From contig BAIF02000075.1 in assembly GCA_000509105.1 (NCBI GenBank), positions 1 through 64,000 on the forward strand: 64,000 bases of DNA. Direction: 5' to 3'. Positions 46,111 through 54,961 of this stretch are shown here, piece by piece. Both the position numbers and the translations under genes were made by a program. The notes under the pieces are model-generated. The model was not told the origin of the DNA and made no database searches. It saw nothing but the letters and a program-made list of their open reading frames with translations. Position 1 is the stretch's first letter. The number at the start of each line of letters is the position of its first letter. The stretch comes from Clostridiales bacterium VE202-21. GTDB taxonomy: Bacteria > Bacillota > Clostridia > Lachnospirales > Lachnospiraceae.

Positions 46111-47346
46111 ATGTCTGGGAAAAGAACAGATAAAAAAGGGCGGATTTTACGTGGAGGTGAGACACAAAGGAAAGACGGAAAATATGAGTATAAGTATACC
46201 GATTCATCAGGAGAAAGACGTTCTGTCTATAGTTGGAAATTAGTTCCGACAGACCGGATGCCGCCTTATAAAACACCTGATATTTCTCTTCGGGAAAAGG
46301 AAGAAGAGATCGAAAAGCATTTGAGGGAGCATACCAGTATCAGCGGAGCTCAGATAACGTTGGCGAATGCAGTTCGAAAATATTTGGAGATTCGAAAGTT
46401 TGCACCATCAACATACGAAAATTATAGATATTATTTTAAAAAGGATATTGCTGATTCCCCATTGGGAAGGACGAAGGCAATTGATCTTGTAAAATCAGAT
46501 ATAAAAGCCTTTTACAACAAGTTAAGCAGGGAAGGCTATGAGGATGGGACAATTCAGATTGTCCATAAAATTATTCATCCTGCATTGGAAATGCTGGTAG
46601 ATGACAACATTCTGGGAAGAAATCCTGCAGATGGCTGCTGCAGGGATTATTCAAGTTCAGAGCCGCGGGAAGCAATGACCCCGGAAGAACGGGATATCTT
46701 TTATAATGAGATCATAAAAATGTTCCGAGATGCTGAAAAATATTATCTGATATTTACAGTGATGCAGGGACTTTCATGCCGGGTCAGTGAACTTGTGGGA
46801 TTAACATGGTCCGATGTGAATATGAAAAGGCGGGAGGTAGTCATTGATCATGGGCTACTATATCGTAAGAAGAATGGAAAGACTCAGTTTTACATCACGA
46901 AGGGAACTGATAAAAACAAGAAGAGAATCATACCAATGACAGATGAGGTATACCGGGCTTTTCAAAAGCTGCGGGAAAAATCATTGAAAAATCCTTCAAA
47001 GCGTGAAGTTGATGGATATTCAAACTTTGTATTTGTTAACCAAAGAGGAGGACCGATGTATCCAACTAACATCAATAAAGCATTATATAGAATAGTAGAT
47101 AGGTACAAGGAAAAGACCGGCAAAGATTTTCCTACAATTTCAAATCATATTTTCAGGCATACAGGATGTACAGTGATGGCCGAAGCTGAAGTTGATCCAA
47201 GCACAATGAAATATATCATGGGCCACAAAAATGTTAAAATGATCTTAAAGGTTTACGACTCAGTGAACCCGGAACGTATCCGCCAGCAAATGAAAAAACT
47301 AAATAAGAAGCCAATGGAAGATGAAAAACAGAGGGCTGTAATTTGA
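46111..47346 (+). CDS. int: Tyrosine site-specific integrase (Tn916 Int family)
   Basis: 411 residues. N-terminal arm-binding domain (1-65; RRGETQRKDGKYEYKYTDSSGE), a SAM-like core-binding domain (about 90-180), then the catalytic domain with Arg in GLSCRVSELVGL, Lys in the beta-hairpin, HIFRHTG (His-x-x-Arg), GHKN and the nucleophile Tyr in LKVYDSV. All catalytic residues are present, so the recombinase appears intact. TAAGGAAAGGGGCG precedes ATG 46111. It lies at the right end of the element, next to the probable attachment region. Confidence 0.94.
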   Translation: MSGKRTDKKGRILRGGETQRKDGKYEYKYTDSSGERRSVYSWKLVPTDRMPPYKTPDISLREKEEEIEKHLREHTSISGAQITLANAVRKYLEIRKFAPSTYENYRYYFKKDIADSPLGRTKAIDLVKSDIKAFYNKLSREGYEDGTIQIVHKIIHPALEMLVDDNILGRNPADGCCRDYSSSEPREAMTPEERDIFYNEIIKMFRDAEKYYLIFTVMQGLSCRVSELVGLTWSDVNMKRREVVIDHGLLYRKKNGKTQFYITKGTDKNKKRIIPMTDEVYRAFQKLREKSLKNPSKREVDGYSNFVFVNQRGGPMYPTNINKALYRIVDRYKEKTGKDFPTISNHIFRHTGCTVMAEAEVDPSTMKYIMGHKNVKMILKVYDSVNPERIRQQMKKLNKKPMEDEKQRAVI

Positions 47347-47380
47347 ATTCTGCAGATATAAGTCCGAATTTTTGATAGCT

Positions 47381-47424
47381 TTTACGGCAGAGTTCACAGC
47401 AACGTTTACGACAAATTTACGACA
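47381..47424 (+). repeat. TTTACGRC repeats, candidate integrase arm sites
   Basis: TTTACGGC at 47381 and TTTACGAC at 47405 and 47416, the last two one helical turn apart, just downstream of int. They include the CGACA motif also seen at 44290 and 44300. Confidence 0.4.
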
Positions 47425-47547
47425 TTTCGAAGATTACTTATAACGAGATACAAAGATTTATGTGAAAATTTTGGTGAAATTGACCAAAAAAACTGCTTGC
47501 ATAACCACATATAATGGGTTATAATAACCTATAGAATAGAACGAATT

Positions 47548-47718
47548 CTTCGGGGTCGGGTGCAATTCCCAACCGGCGGTATAGTCCGCGACCCACTGCC
47601 ATAATGACAGCGGTTGAACTGGTGTAATTCCAGTACCGACAGTAAAGTCTGGATGAGAGAAGAAATTGATGCCGTAAAAGCGTAATCTTAACCCCGGAAT
47701 TATCATCCGGGGTTTTTA
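47548..47718 (+). promoter_or_regulatory. FMN riboswitch (RFN element) with terminator
   Basis: Conserved RFN segments are present in order: TTCGGGGTCGGGTGCAATTC, CCGGCGGTATAGTCCGCGACCC, TGACAGCGGTTGAACTGGTG, and GTCTGGATGAGAGAAGA. The aptamer spans about 47548-47665. A terminator follows (AACCCCGG 47690-47697, CCGGGGTT 47707-47714, then T-rich), giving transcription attenuation by FMN of the riboflavin transporter gene downstream. Confidence 0.95.
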
Positions 47719-47800
47719 TTATGTCTGAGACACGATCTCCATGAAGATTTTCTTTCTTTTCAATTCAAATCATTTGTATAATTAAAGGAGAGAAACGACT

Positions 47801-48427
47801 ATGAACACAGAAAGTAATGTAGTACAAAAGTCACAATCTAAAATTGGAATCCGTACAATCGCACAGATCGGAATGTTATCAGCCATTGCAACGGTATTGA
47901 TGCTGTTCGAAATCCCGCTTCCATTTGCGCCCGCATTTTATCAGATTGATTTCAGTGAGGTTCCGGTACTGGTAGGATGTTTTGTAATGGGGCCGCTGGC
48001 AGGAGCCGTGATTGAGCTTGTAAAGATTTTGTTAAACCTGGTGATTAATGGGACGATCACTGCCGGTGTCGGTGAAGCTGCAAACTTTTTAATCGGATGT
48101 GCATTATGTGTGCCGGCAGGACTGATTTACAAGAAAAAGCGCACCAGATCAAGTGCAATTATCGGACTAACCGCAGGGACTATTTTTATGACGGCGATCG
48201 GATGCGTACTGAATGCATTTATCCTTCTTCCGGCATATGCGGCAGCGTTTGGGATGCCGATCGATGCGCTGGTGGATATGGGATCGGCTATTAATGCAAG
48301 TATTACTGGTCTTACCACATTCGTTATGTTTGCTGTGGCGCCGTTCAATCTATTAAAGGGTGTGCTGGTATCCCTGATTGTATTATTGATTTATAAAAAG
48401 ATCAGCCCGATCTTTCGGATGCGGTAA
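47801..48427 (+). CDS. ribU: Riboflavin ECF transporter S component
   Basis: 208-residue membrane protein with six predicted helices. The IPLPFAPAFYQIDFSEVPVLVGCFVMGP and GVGEAANFLIGC segments are hallmarks of RibU. It binds riboflavin and works with the shared EcfA/A'/T module, not encoded here. The upstream FMN riboswitch fixes the function. AAAGGAGAG precedes ATG 47801. Confidence 0.95.
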   Translation: MNTESNVVQKSQSKIGIRTIAQIGMLSAIATVLMLFEIPLPFAPAFYQIDFSEVPVLVGCFVMGPLAGAVIELVKILLNLVINGTITAGVGEAANFLIGCALCVPAGLIYKKKRTRSSAIIGLTAGTIFMTAIGCVLNAFILLPAYAAAFGMPIDALVDMGSAINASITGLTTFVMFAVAPFNLLKGVLVSLIVLLIYKKISPIFRMR

Positions 48428-48483
48428 TAAGGAGTCAGGCAAGTAAAATAATTTTATAATGAGAAGATGATAAAATAAGATGC

Positions 48484-48525
48484 GGCTGCCATTCGGGGAT
48501 TCAAGTCCCCGGTTGGCAGCCTTTT
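48484..48525 (+). terminator. Two-tier terminator hairpin after ribU
   Basis: Outer arms GGCTGCCA (48484-48491) and TGGCAGCC (48514-48521), inner arms CGGGGA and TCCCCG (48494-48499, 48506-48511) with loop TTCAAG, then TTTT. The inner stem and loop imitate a tRNA T-arm. Confidence 0.8.
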
Positions 48526-48634
48526 ACCTGCCCAAAAGAGCCACTGACCGGTTTTCTGTAGACTTTCTTTTTTATTTTGGATAAGATAAATACAGAAAAG
48601 GAAACAATTCAATTAAAGGCAGGAGGAAACGGAT

Positions 48635-49087
48635 ATGAAGGTGGAGATCGAAAAAGTAGGGATAGAGACGGAAGAATCTGCCAGGATCCGCGTGCATGAG
48701 GAAAGCGAGAGTACGAAAAGGCTGGCTCAGTTTATTGAACAGGAAAGATATAAGTTTCTGATATTAACCTGCAACAAGGACGATAAGATTTATCAGATTA
48801 AGTGCAGAGAAATTTACTACATCGAATCTATGCAGGAGGTACAGTATATCCATACCAGGGAGGATATTTATTCTACGAGGAAGCGTCTTTATGAGCTGGA
48901 GGGACTGCTTCCGCCGGAATTTGTCAGGGCATCCAAATCGGTGCTTCTGAATATGGCGAAAGTGGAGGTCTATAAGCCGTCAGTCGGTGGGATTATGATT
49001 GCAGAATTTGCAAATGGCGACGTTACCTATATTTCAAGGAAATATTTAAAAGGACTCAGAGCCAAGATTAAGGAGGGATTGTTATGA
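48635..49087 (+). CDS. LytTR DNA-binding regulator
   Basis: 150 residues with a C-terminal LytTR domain (about 50-148): FLILTCNKDDKIYQIKCREIYYIESM, then VRASKSVLLNMAKV and ISRKYLKGLRAKIKEG. No receiver domain, the form that usually pairs with a DUF3021 membrane protein, as here. AGGAGG precedes ATG 48635; the stop overlaps the next start (ATGA). Confidence 0.9.
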   Translation: MKVEIEKVGIETEESARIRVHEESESTKRLAQFIEQERYKFLILTCNKDDKIYQIKCREIYYIESMQEVQYIHTREDIYSTRKRLYELEGLLPPEFVRASKSVLLNMAKVEVYKPSVGGIMIAEFANGDVTYISRKYLKGLRAKIKEGLL

Positions 49088-49728
49088 AAGAAAACAGGAT
49101 TTCTGAAGAGACAAGAGAGAAGATTTATCAGGGATGCTTTTTGGGGCTGCTTCTTTTTGCGAGTACTGCGCTGTTTTTGAGTCTTAGAAAAGATATGAAC
49201 GAGGTGGGCCGGATACTGCCATTTATTCCCGCAGCCCTGGCAGGATATCTGGTGATCGGCAATCTGCTGGTTTGGCTACATTACCTGCCGGAGAAGGGAA
49301 GGGTCAGCAGCTGGTTTAAAGGGGCGGCAGCTGTGTACTGGATCGATTTGATCGCTGTCGGTTTTGTATTGCTGTCCTTTATAGTGTCGGAGTCCTGGCG
49401 GCACATCATTCTGGTGAATGCGGCAGTGGTTCTGGTCTGCTGGATACTGGATTACCGTTCTGTTTTGAAAATTGCGAAAGAGCTGAATGGCAGAACTGTC
49501 AAAGGCAGATACCTGGTCGTTGATCTGGATGAATGCCCAAAAGGAGCGGAGGCTTTTTGCCGGGAAATAGAAGATTATTGCAGGAAGAATAAAATTAAGC
49601 TGGAATTTCTGCAAAGGGAGAAACCGGCAGTCATTCTGATGGATGGGGAGAAATATGAGGTCACACTGGATTTCTTTTACTCACAGTTTGGCCCTATGTA
49701 TGCACTGAAATTCAGAAAAGACGGATAG
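49084..49728 (+). CDS. DUF3021-like membrane protein with cytosolic tail
   Basis: 214 residues, four predicted helices in the first 130 residues (GCFLGLLLFASTALFLSL, ILPFIPAALAGYLVIG, YWIDLIAVGFVLLSFIV, IILVNAAVVLVCWIL). The layout and coupling to LytTR match DUF3021 partners, but the last 75 residues form an additional soluble alpha/beta domain (GRYLVVDLDECPKGAEAF onward). Likely controls the LytTR regulator from the membrane. Function unproven. Confidence 0.7.
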   Translation: MKENRISEETREKIYQGCFLGLLLFASTALFLSLRKDMNEVGRILPFIPAALAGYLVIGNLLVWLHYLPEKGRVSSWFKGAAAVYWIDLIAVGFVLLSFIVSESWRHIILVNAAVVLVCWILDYRSVLKIAKELNGRTVKGRYLVVDLDECPKGAEAFCREIEDYCRKNKIKLEFLQREKPAVILMDGEKYEVTLDFFYSQFGPMYALKFRKDG

Positions 49729-49758
49729 CTCAAGGCAAAAAAATAGCGGAAAAAAGCC

Positions 49759-49802
49759 CGGATGCGGCGCTTTCTTAAGGGAGGGCGCCGCATCCGTTTT
49801 TT
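49759..49802 (+). terminator. Rho-independent terminator
   Basis: CGGATGCGGCGC (49759-49770) and GCGCCGCATCCG (49785-49796) pair over 12 bp, followed by TTTTTT. Ends the LytTR operon before the ABC module. Confidence 0.85.
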
Positions 49803-49935
49803 AGGATTTTTTAAACACACGCAAGTTAATTTTTTTGAAAATGGGCGGACCACACAAAAAGTGCCTGATTTACTCATTCGTTTTTTTTACCGCGCTTGTA
49901 TTATACACTTATTAAAAGTAAAAGGAGATTTCACA

Positions 49936-50697
49936 ATGACTGCATTATTAGTGGCTGAAGATGTAACGAAGACCTATGAAAAGGCGCAGTACCCAAGCCT
50001 GAATAAAGTATCCTTTCGCGTAGAAAGAGGGGAGTTTGTCGGCATTATGGGCGCCTCTGGTTCGGGGAAGACCACCCTGCTGAATGTCCTTTCTACCATA
50101 GATACGCCCACAAGCGGGAATATCTGGATCAAAGGCGTTAACTTAAAGAAACTGGCAAACACAAGCGCTGCTGATTTTCGAAGGGACAATCTGGGATTTA
50201 TCTTTCAGGAATATTTTCTACTGGACAGTCTTACCATCCGGGAAAATATATCTGTTCCCCTTACTTTAATGAAACTGCCGCCGGAACAAATCGAAAGTAT
50301 GGTGTGGAACCTGGCTGGGAGATTTGGAATAGCATCACAACTGAATAAATATCCGGGTGAACTGTCCGGCGGCCAGAGGCAGCGGGCGTCGGCAGCAAGG
50401 GCGATTGTGAAACAGCCGGAGATCTTATTTGCCGATGAGCCTACGGGGGCGCTGGATTCCAATTCGGCTACGGAATTGCTGAATACGTTGCAGGAAGCCA
50501 ACCGGGAACTGCATACTACAATACTCATGGTAACCCATGACACTTACACTGCGAGCTTCGCCAGCCGTATATTGATATTTAAAGACGGCTGCATCATCCG
50601 GGAACTGTTCAAACGCGGCGGCAGACAGGAGTTCTATGACGCTATCTCCTCGGAAGCAGCTAAGCTCGATACTAGAAGGCAGGAGGAAAGGCAATGA
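49936..50697 (+). CDS. ABC transporter ATP-binding protein (BceA-like)
   Basis: 253 residues. Walker A GASGSGKTTLLN, Q-loop IFQEYFLLD, signature LSGGQRQRASAARA, Walker B ILFADEPTGALDS and switch His in VTHD. The ASGSGKTTLLNVLSTID and PTGALDS patterns are those of MacB/BceA-type exporters or detoxifiers. ATG 49936 follows AAAGGAG; the frame is open farther upstream but without a start site. Overlaps the permease by 4 bases. Confidence 0.93.
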   Translation: MTALLVAEDVTKTYEKAQYPSLNKVSFRVERGEFVGIMGASGSGKTTLLNVLSTIDTPTSGNIWIKGVNLKKLANTSAADFRRDNLGFIFQEYFLLDSLTIRENISVPLTLMKLPPEQIESMVWNLAGRFGIASQLNKYPGELSGGQRQRASAARAIVKQPEILFADEPTGALDSNSATELLNTLQEANRELHTTILMVTHDTYTASFASRILIFKDGCIIRELFKRGGRQEFYDAISSEAAKLDTRRQEERQ

Positions 50698-52703
50698 ATA
50701 CCTTGACGGCAGCATATAAAAACCTGACAAAAAATGTTTCATATTATGCCCTCTATTTATTTTCTGTTTCCCTGGTGATTACAGTATTCTTCGCATTTAC
50801 TTCGTTTTCAGTGGACCAGGTCATGCTTGATAAAATATCAGCGGACGGGCGGGTAGAGTCCATGTGCAATACGATTTCTATATTTTTAATGGCATTTGTG
50901 GTGGTTTATATGGCTTATTCGAATCACTTTTTTCTAAAACGCCGTATAAAAGAACTTGGTGTCTACGCATTACTGGGGTATCGAAAGTCTTCCATATTAT
51001 GCCTGCTGACTTTTGAAAATATTTTTATAAGCTGCGGTGCTTATTTGGCAGGAATCATCTTAGGAGCAGCCGCACATAAGGGGATTGTAAGCGGAATTAC
51101 TGTGCTTCTGAAACTCGCGGTGGACGGTTCACAGATCCCGTTTTTTAATGCAAATGCCATGATGAAAACGGCCTGCTTTATTGCGCTGGTTGTTTGTGTT
51201 TTAACAGCATCAAATGCCAGATTTCTTTATAAGGCATCTCTTATGGAAATGATACGCTTTGAAAAGAAAGCGGAAAAGAATTTGAAATGCCGCCGTCTGC
51301 CTGCTTTGCTTGGAATTGTAATGATAATAGCAGGCTATAGGCTGGCGCTGGATATTACCAGAGGCCCAAAGTCCGTCTGGAATTCTATCGGCTTTTATCC
51401 AGTTGGTATGCTGACTGCAATGCTTGTTGTAATGGGTACTATATTTTTTATTTCATCCTTTCTGCCTTATGTAATGAAAAGACGTAAAGGGAACAAACGG
51501 GCGTTTTACACAGAAACCAGAATCATTACGATACCAAATTTTATATACCGCATCCGCTCTAACGCGAAGACCTTAATCATGCTGACATTGCTTTCTGCGG
51601 CTGTTTTAACGGTATCGGGTGTTATGGCACTAACGGTATACTATCCAATCGCCGCAGTATCCCGCATTGCTCCATCGGAAATTGAGTTCAGGATGGAAGA
51701 GGAGACTCAGCTGGATAATGTCAAGCGGATTGTCAGTAGGTATGCACCGGACGAAACAATTACATTTACGCAGACAGAGATCTATAAGGCGGCTTCTTCT
51801 GCTTCCGTGCTACCTGTGGAATATGGCGTCGGTTCTGCAAAAGGTGATGCCCAAAATGAAAAGATTGTACGGGAGCCAGGCTTTGAATGTATCTCATTCA
51901 CAGACTATGTAACATTGCTGCGTGCACAGGGCAGGGAGGGGGTGATCGATTCCTTGCCCGGACTGACGGATGAGGAGTGTATTTTAGTAAAGTATCAGCC
52001 TGGAGGCGGGGGCAGTTCGGAGGCTGGGAAAAGTTATCCGTTAATAATAGGAGGGGAGGAGGCACCTCTGACGGTAAAAAAGGTAACGCTTGATAATCCA
52101 TTGTCGTTCGCAAATAGTATTGGAACCTTGATTGTGAGCGACGAAATGTATGACCGGATCAGAGCGGCTGATGAACCAATGGCTAAAGTGATAAGTGTGA
52201 ATGGGAAAGCGATAGAAGATAACGAAGCATTGTACGGAGAAATCAGCAGTTTACTTGGAGGAAGCCCCTATTTACAGGGGCATTCACATAGGGTAAACGA
52301 ACTGTTTTCCCTAAACAGCTCCACGTTCCTTCTGATTGGTTTTCTTGTGATTCTGTTCTTTATCGCGGCCGGAAGTATCTTGTATTTTAACAATATCGCT
52401 GCTGTTGCCGATACAAAATCCGACTATGACATTCTGATTAAAATGGGGTATACGGGCAGGTTTATAAAAAAGATTATCAGGAAACAGGTGCTGGCCTTTT
52501 TTAGTATTCCATTTGGTCTTGGCCTGTTAGACTGTATTTTTGCGACAGCAGTATATAAGACAGGGTTAATGCAAAATCTGCTTGGCGACACCCTGATTCA
52601 ATTTGTTCCAGTTGTAATTGCCGTGGTAGTGACAGCGCTTATTTATTTGATTTATTACTTTGTTACTGTCCGTACCTGCTTTCGGTTAGCCTGTATTAAA
52701 TAA
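50694..52703 (+). CDS. FtsX-like permease (BceB-like)
   Basis: 669 residues with about ten helices: one near the N-terminus, a group of five (about 60-250), a large extracellular domain (about 325-530) between helices, then three C-terminal helices with an FtsX-type fold. This topology is that of BceB permeases, which move or sense cell-wall antibiotics. Start overlaps the ATPase stop (ATGA), with GGAGGAAAGG before. It likely works with the kinase and regulator next to it in peptide antibiotic resistance. Confidence 0.9.
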   Translation: MNTLTAAYKNLTKNVSYYALYLFSVSLVITVFFAFTSFSVDQVMLDKISADGRVESMCNTISIFLMAFVVVYMAYSNHFFLKRRIKELGVYALLGYRKSSILCLLTFENIFISCGAYLAGIILGAAAHKGIVSGITVLLKLAVDGSQIPFFNANAMMKTACFIALVVCVLTASNARFLYKASLMEMIRFEKKAEKNLKCRRLPALLGIVMIIAGYRLALDITRGPKSVWNSIGFYPVGMLTAMLVVMGTIFFISSFLPYVMKRRKGNKRAFYTETRIITIPNFIYRIRSNAKTLIMLTLLSAAVLTVSGVMALTVYYPIAAVSRIAPSEIEFRMEEETQLDNVKRIVSRYAPDETITFTQTEIYKAASSASVLPVEYGVGSAKGDAQNEKIVREPGFECISFTDYVTLLRAQGREGVIDSLPGLTDEECILVKYQPGGGGSSEAGKSYPLIIGGEEAPLTVKKVTLDNPLSFANSIGTLIVSDEMYDRIRAADEPMAKVISVNGKAIEDNEALYGEISSLLGGSPYLQGHSHRVNELFSLNSSTFLLIGFLVILFFIAAGSILYFNNIAAVADTKSDYDILIKMGYTGRFIKKIIRKQVLAFFSIPFGLGLLDCIFATAVYKTGLMQNLLGDTLIQFVPVVIAVVVTALIYLIYYFVTVRTCFRLACIK

Positions 52704-52758
52704 TTTCGTAGAAATGGCGGGGACCATGTTATAATGAGAAAAACAAAGGAGGGCAAAG

Positions 52759-54318
52759 ATGAAGAATACGGTATTGCAGCGGATATTTTTGGTAAACTAT
52801 ATTCTGCTTATCCTCTATATGAGCTGGCATTTGAACGAGAGACAGACAGAGCTGGAGAGCAGAATCCCATTACTGCTCTCCTCGCTGCTGCTGATAGATA
52901 TGACTTATATCAGTGCCTGTAATATCAAAGAAAATAAAGTTCTCTCCCTCTTCTGCGGCCTGCTTGCCATGGACGGCTGGTATGTACTTCTTTCCTTTGA
53001 AGAAAATATGGTGGAGAGCTTTGTTTACAACGCCTTAAGCCCGATTATATGTCTCGTTTCCGTTAAATTTTTCCTGATGTTTCTGTTCCAGGGAAGCGGT
53101 TACCGATTCCGAAAGCCGGTCGATGTGATACTGCTGGGAACCTGTATCGGTTCGATCGCCGGTATCTGCATGCCGGACAGGATCTATGCAGGTTTGTATG
53201 GGCTGCAGTTTTTGGCGAGCGGGCTCTGCTGTTTGTTTATCATCATCGTTCATTGGAAACGGGCTGTGTTTGTGTTAAAAAGCGAATGGAAATGTATCCT
53301 GTTTTCTGCTGCAGTTATTGGGATATCGTTTTTCATTTATTTCATTACAACGGTAGATATTAAAAACCATATTTCAAATTTTGGAATATATCTCCCTATG
53401 CTTCTATTCTTTATCAGTGTCCACGGGATTATACGAAAGGAGCATAGCAGTTACCCGATTTCAACCGTATTTAGCGGTATACAGGTTCTGGGAATCTTAG
53501 GTATGTCCCTGTCTTTGTTTGTTCTGATCACTCTGTCTGCAGGCTGGGGGTATGAAGAACTGATGATTGCAGTGAATGTTTTGTTTGTTATCCTATATAT
53601 GTGTAATATCATTTTGGGAAGGAATTTAAAACAAGGTGAAAGTAAGATGGCCAAGGAGAGCAAATACAATGCTGCCCTCCGTCAGCTTAGGCAAGAGGAA
53701 CTGCTGAAAACAGAGTTCGCGAATTTTCTTCATAATGATGTGCTGCAGGATCTGCTTTCCATAAAAAATATGACGACAAAGGCACACCGGCCCGAAGTAC
53801 GGGAGCTTATCATCGAAACGCTGGATAAGCTGAATATCCATATACGGGAGCAGATGCAGGATTATCATCCCGTTTTACTGAAAAACCTGACCGCTAAAGA
53901 GAACTATCAAAATCTGATAGAGGATGTTTCTCAGACTTTTCCGCAGCGGAATATTGCGGTATCCTTTGCGTGTGACGATACTTTATTTCTGGTGGAGCCT
54001 TATCAATTACTGGTCTATCGTCTGCTGAAAGAACTGCTGGCCAATGTTTACAAGCACTCGGACGGGAATCAGGCCTGGATAACGCTTATACAGGAAAATA
54101 GTATGATCGAACTTCATATCAGTGATAATGGAAGCGCCCATGCAGACTCATTAATTTCTGCAGACAAAGGGAAGCATAAAGGGATCGCTTCTGCCGCAGA
54201 GCAGGTAAATTATATGGAAGGCACGATGCAGATTTCAGACAACGCCCCGCAGGGGATCTGCATACACATTAGGATTCCGATGAAAGGAGAGGGTTCTTAT
54301 CAATATTTTGTTAGTTGA
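52759..54318 (+). CDS. Membrane sensor histidine kinase (NarL-partner type)
   Basis: 519 residues with seven to eight predicted helices to about 300, then a dimerisation helix with FANFLHNDVLQDLLSIKNM (His the likely phosphoacceptor) and a HATPase domain (LKELLANVYKHSDG, SDNGSAHADS). The layout resembles ComP/DegS-like kinases. AAAGGAGG precedes ATG 52759. It overlaps the response regulator by 11 bases. BceAB systems normally have a short OmpR-type pair (BceRS), so this partner is atypical. Confidence 0.88.
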   Translation: MKNTVLQRIFLVNYILLILYMSWHLNERQTELESRIPLLLSSLLLIDMTYISACNIKENKVLSLFCGLLAMDGWYVLLSFEENMVESFVYNALSPIICLVSVKFFLMFLFQGSGYRFRKPVDVILLGTCIGSIAGICMPDRIYAGLYGLQFLASGLCCLFIIIVHWKRAVFVLKSEWKCILFSAAVIGISFFIYFITTVDIKNHISNFGIYLPMLLFFISVHGIIRKEHSSYPISTVFSGIQVLGILGMSLSLFVLITLSAGWGYEELMIAVNVLFVILYMCNIILGRNLKQGESKMAKESKYNAALRQLRQEELLKTEFANFLHNDVLQDLLSIKNMTTKAHRPEVRELIIETLDKLNIHIREQMQDYHPVLLKNLTAKENYQNLIEDVSQTFPQRNIAVSFACDDTLFLVEPYQLLVYRLLKELLANVYKHSDGNQAWITLIQENSMIELHISDNGSAHADSLISADKGKHKGIASAAEQVNYMEGTMQISDNAPQGICIHIRIPMKGEGSYQYFVS

Positions 54319-54910
54319 TGATCATTTATTATTTGTAAAAAGCCTTTCCGTGGCCTTGGATGAGTATAAGGAGATCAAACATTTTTATTCGACCCAGGAT
54401 ATTGACGGGCTGGATAAGATCGTCCGGGAGCGGAATATTGACATCGTCCTGATGGATATCAACCTCGGCACCCTTAGCGATACGGATGGTCTGGAGACCG
54501 CGGCACACCTGAGAAAATCAAATCCAGGGGTAAAAATAGTGATACTAACGGGGTACGACCTGCCTGTGTACAGGCATGAGGCGAAAAAGAATGGAATCAA
54601 CGGATTTCTGAATAAAAATATCAGTCCCGATGATTTGGTCGCGTCCTTAATCCGCGTTTTTGGGGGTGCAGCCTGTTTTCCTGAGGAAAGAGGCGGCCTG
54701 ATCATCGAGGATTTAACGGGGATGGAGCGGAAGATACTGCAGATCATGAGCAGCGGAAAAAAACGAAAATGTGCCGCAGATGAGCTGTTTATCAGTGAAA
54801 GAACGCTTTCGAACCATTTGCAGCATATTTTTGAAAAGCTGGAGGTTTCCTCTGTTGTGGAAGCAGTCACTAAGGCAATTCAGCTTGGCTATATACCGCC
54901 AATCTGCTGA
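54308..54910 (+). CDS. NarL/LuxR-type response regulator
   Basis: About 200 residues: receiver with DDH, Asp in IVLMDINLG, Lys in GFLNKNIS, and a C-terminal LuxR helix-turn-helix (SSGKKRKCAADELFISERTLSNHLQHIFEKL). The start is uncertain: TTG 54308 is the first standard codon, but AAAGGAGA at 54283-54290 is far better spaced for an ATC at 54299 that would give the usual opening I-N-I-L-L-V-D-D-H. Partner of the preceding kinase; probable target is the BceAB-like operon. Confidence 0.88.
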   Translation: MLVDDHLLFVKSLSVALDEYKEIKHFYSTQDIDGLDKIVRERNIDIVLMDINLGTLSDTDGLETAAHLRKSNPGVKIVILTGYDLPVYRHEAKKNGINGFLNKNISPDDLVASLIRVFGGAACFPEERGGLIIEDLTGMERKILQIMSSGKKRKCAADELFISERTLSNHLQHIFEKLEVSSVVEAVTKAIQLGYIPPIC

Positions 54911-54961
54911 ATCGTAATAATTCTGACAGGCCTGAACTTTTATTCTGAACCCCCTTTGTGT

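Larger units (their letters stand above)
44290..47424 (+). mobile_element. Small or decayed Tn916-type integrative element
   Basis: The order sigma-like regulator, MazF-like toxin, excisionase, tyrosine integrase is the typical right end of Tn916-family elements in Firmicutes. Base composition changes sharply within it. Paired CGACA motifs, 10 and 11 bases apart, occur at 44290/44300 and 47409/47420 in the same orientation and may be integrase arm sites, giving the boundaries used here. No relaxase, coupling protein or mating-pore genes are present, so it is a mini-element, a mobilisable remnant, or a satellite. The att core was not identified. Confidence 0.55.

Noticed and set aside
43673..47800. 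CRISPR array
   Set aside because: Short repeats near the element ends are too few and irregular, and no cas genes are present anywhere in the window.
48481..48525. tRNA gene
   Set aside because: Only a T-arm-like stem exists; no D-arm, anticodon arm or 7-bp acceptor pairing with proper distances, and a T tract follows as in a terminator.
52734..52922. Small gene overlapping the kinase start
   Set aside because: Entirely shadowed by the kinase at 52759, which has the ribosome site and family features.
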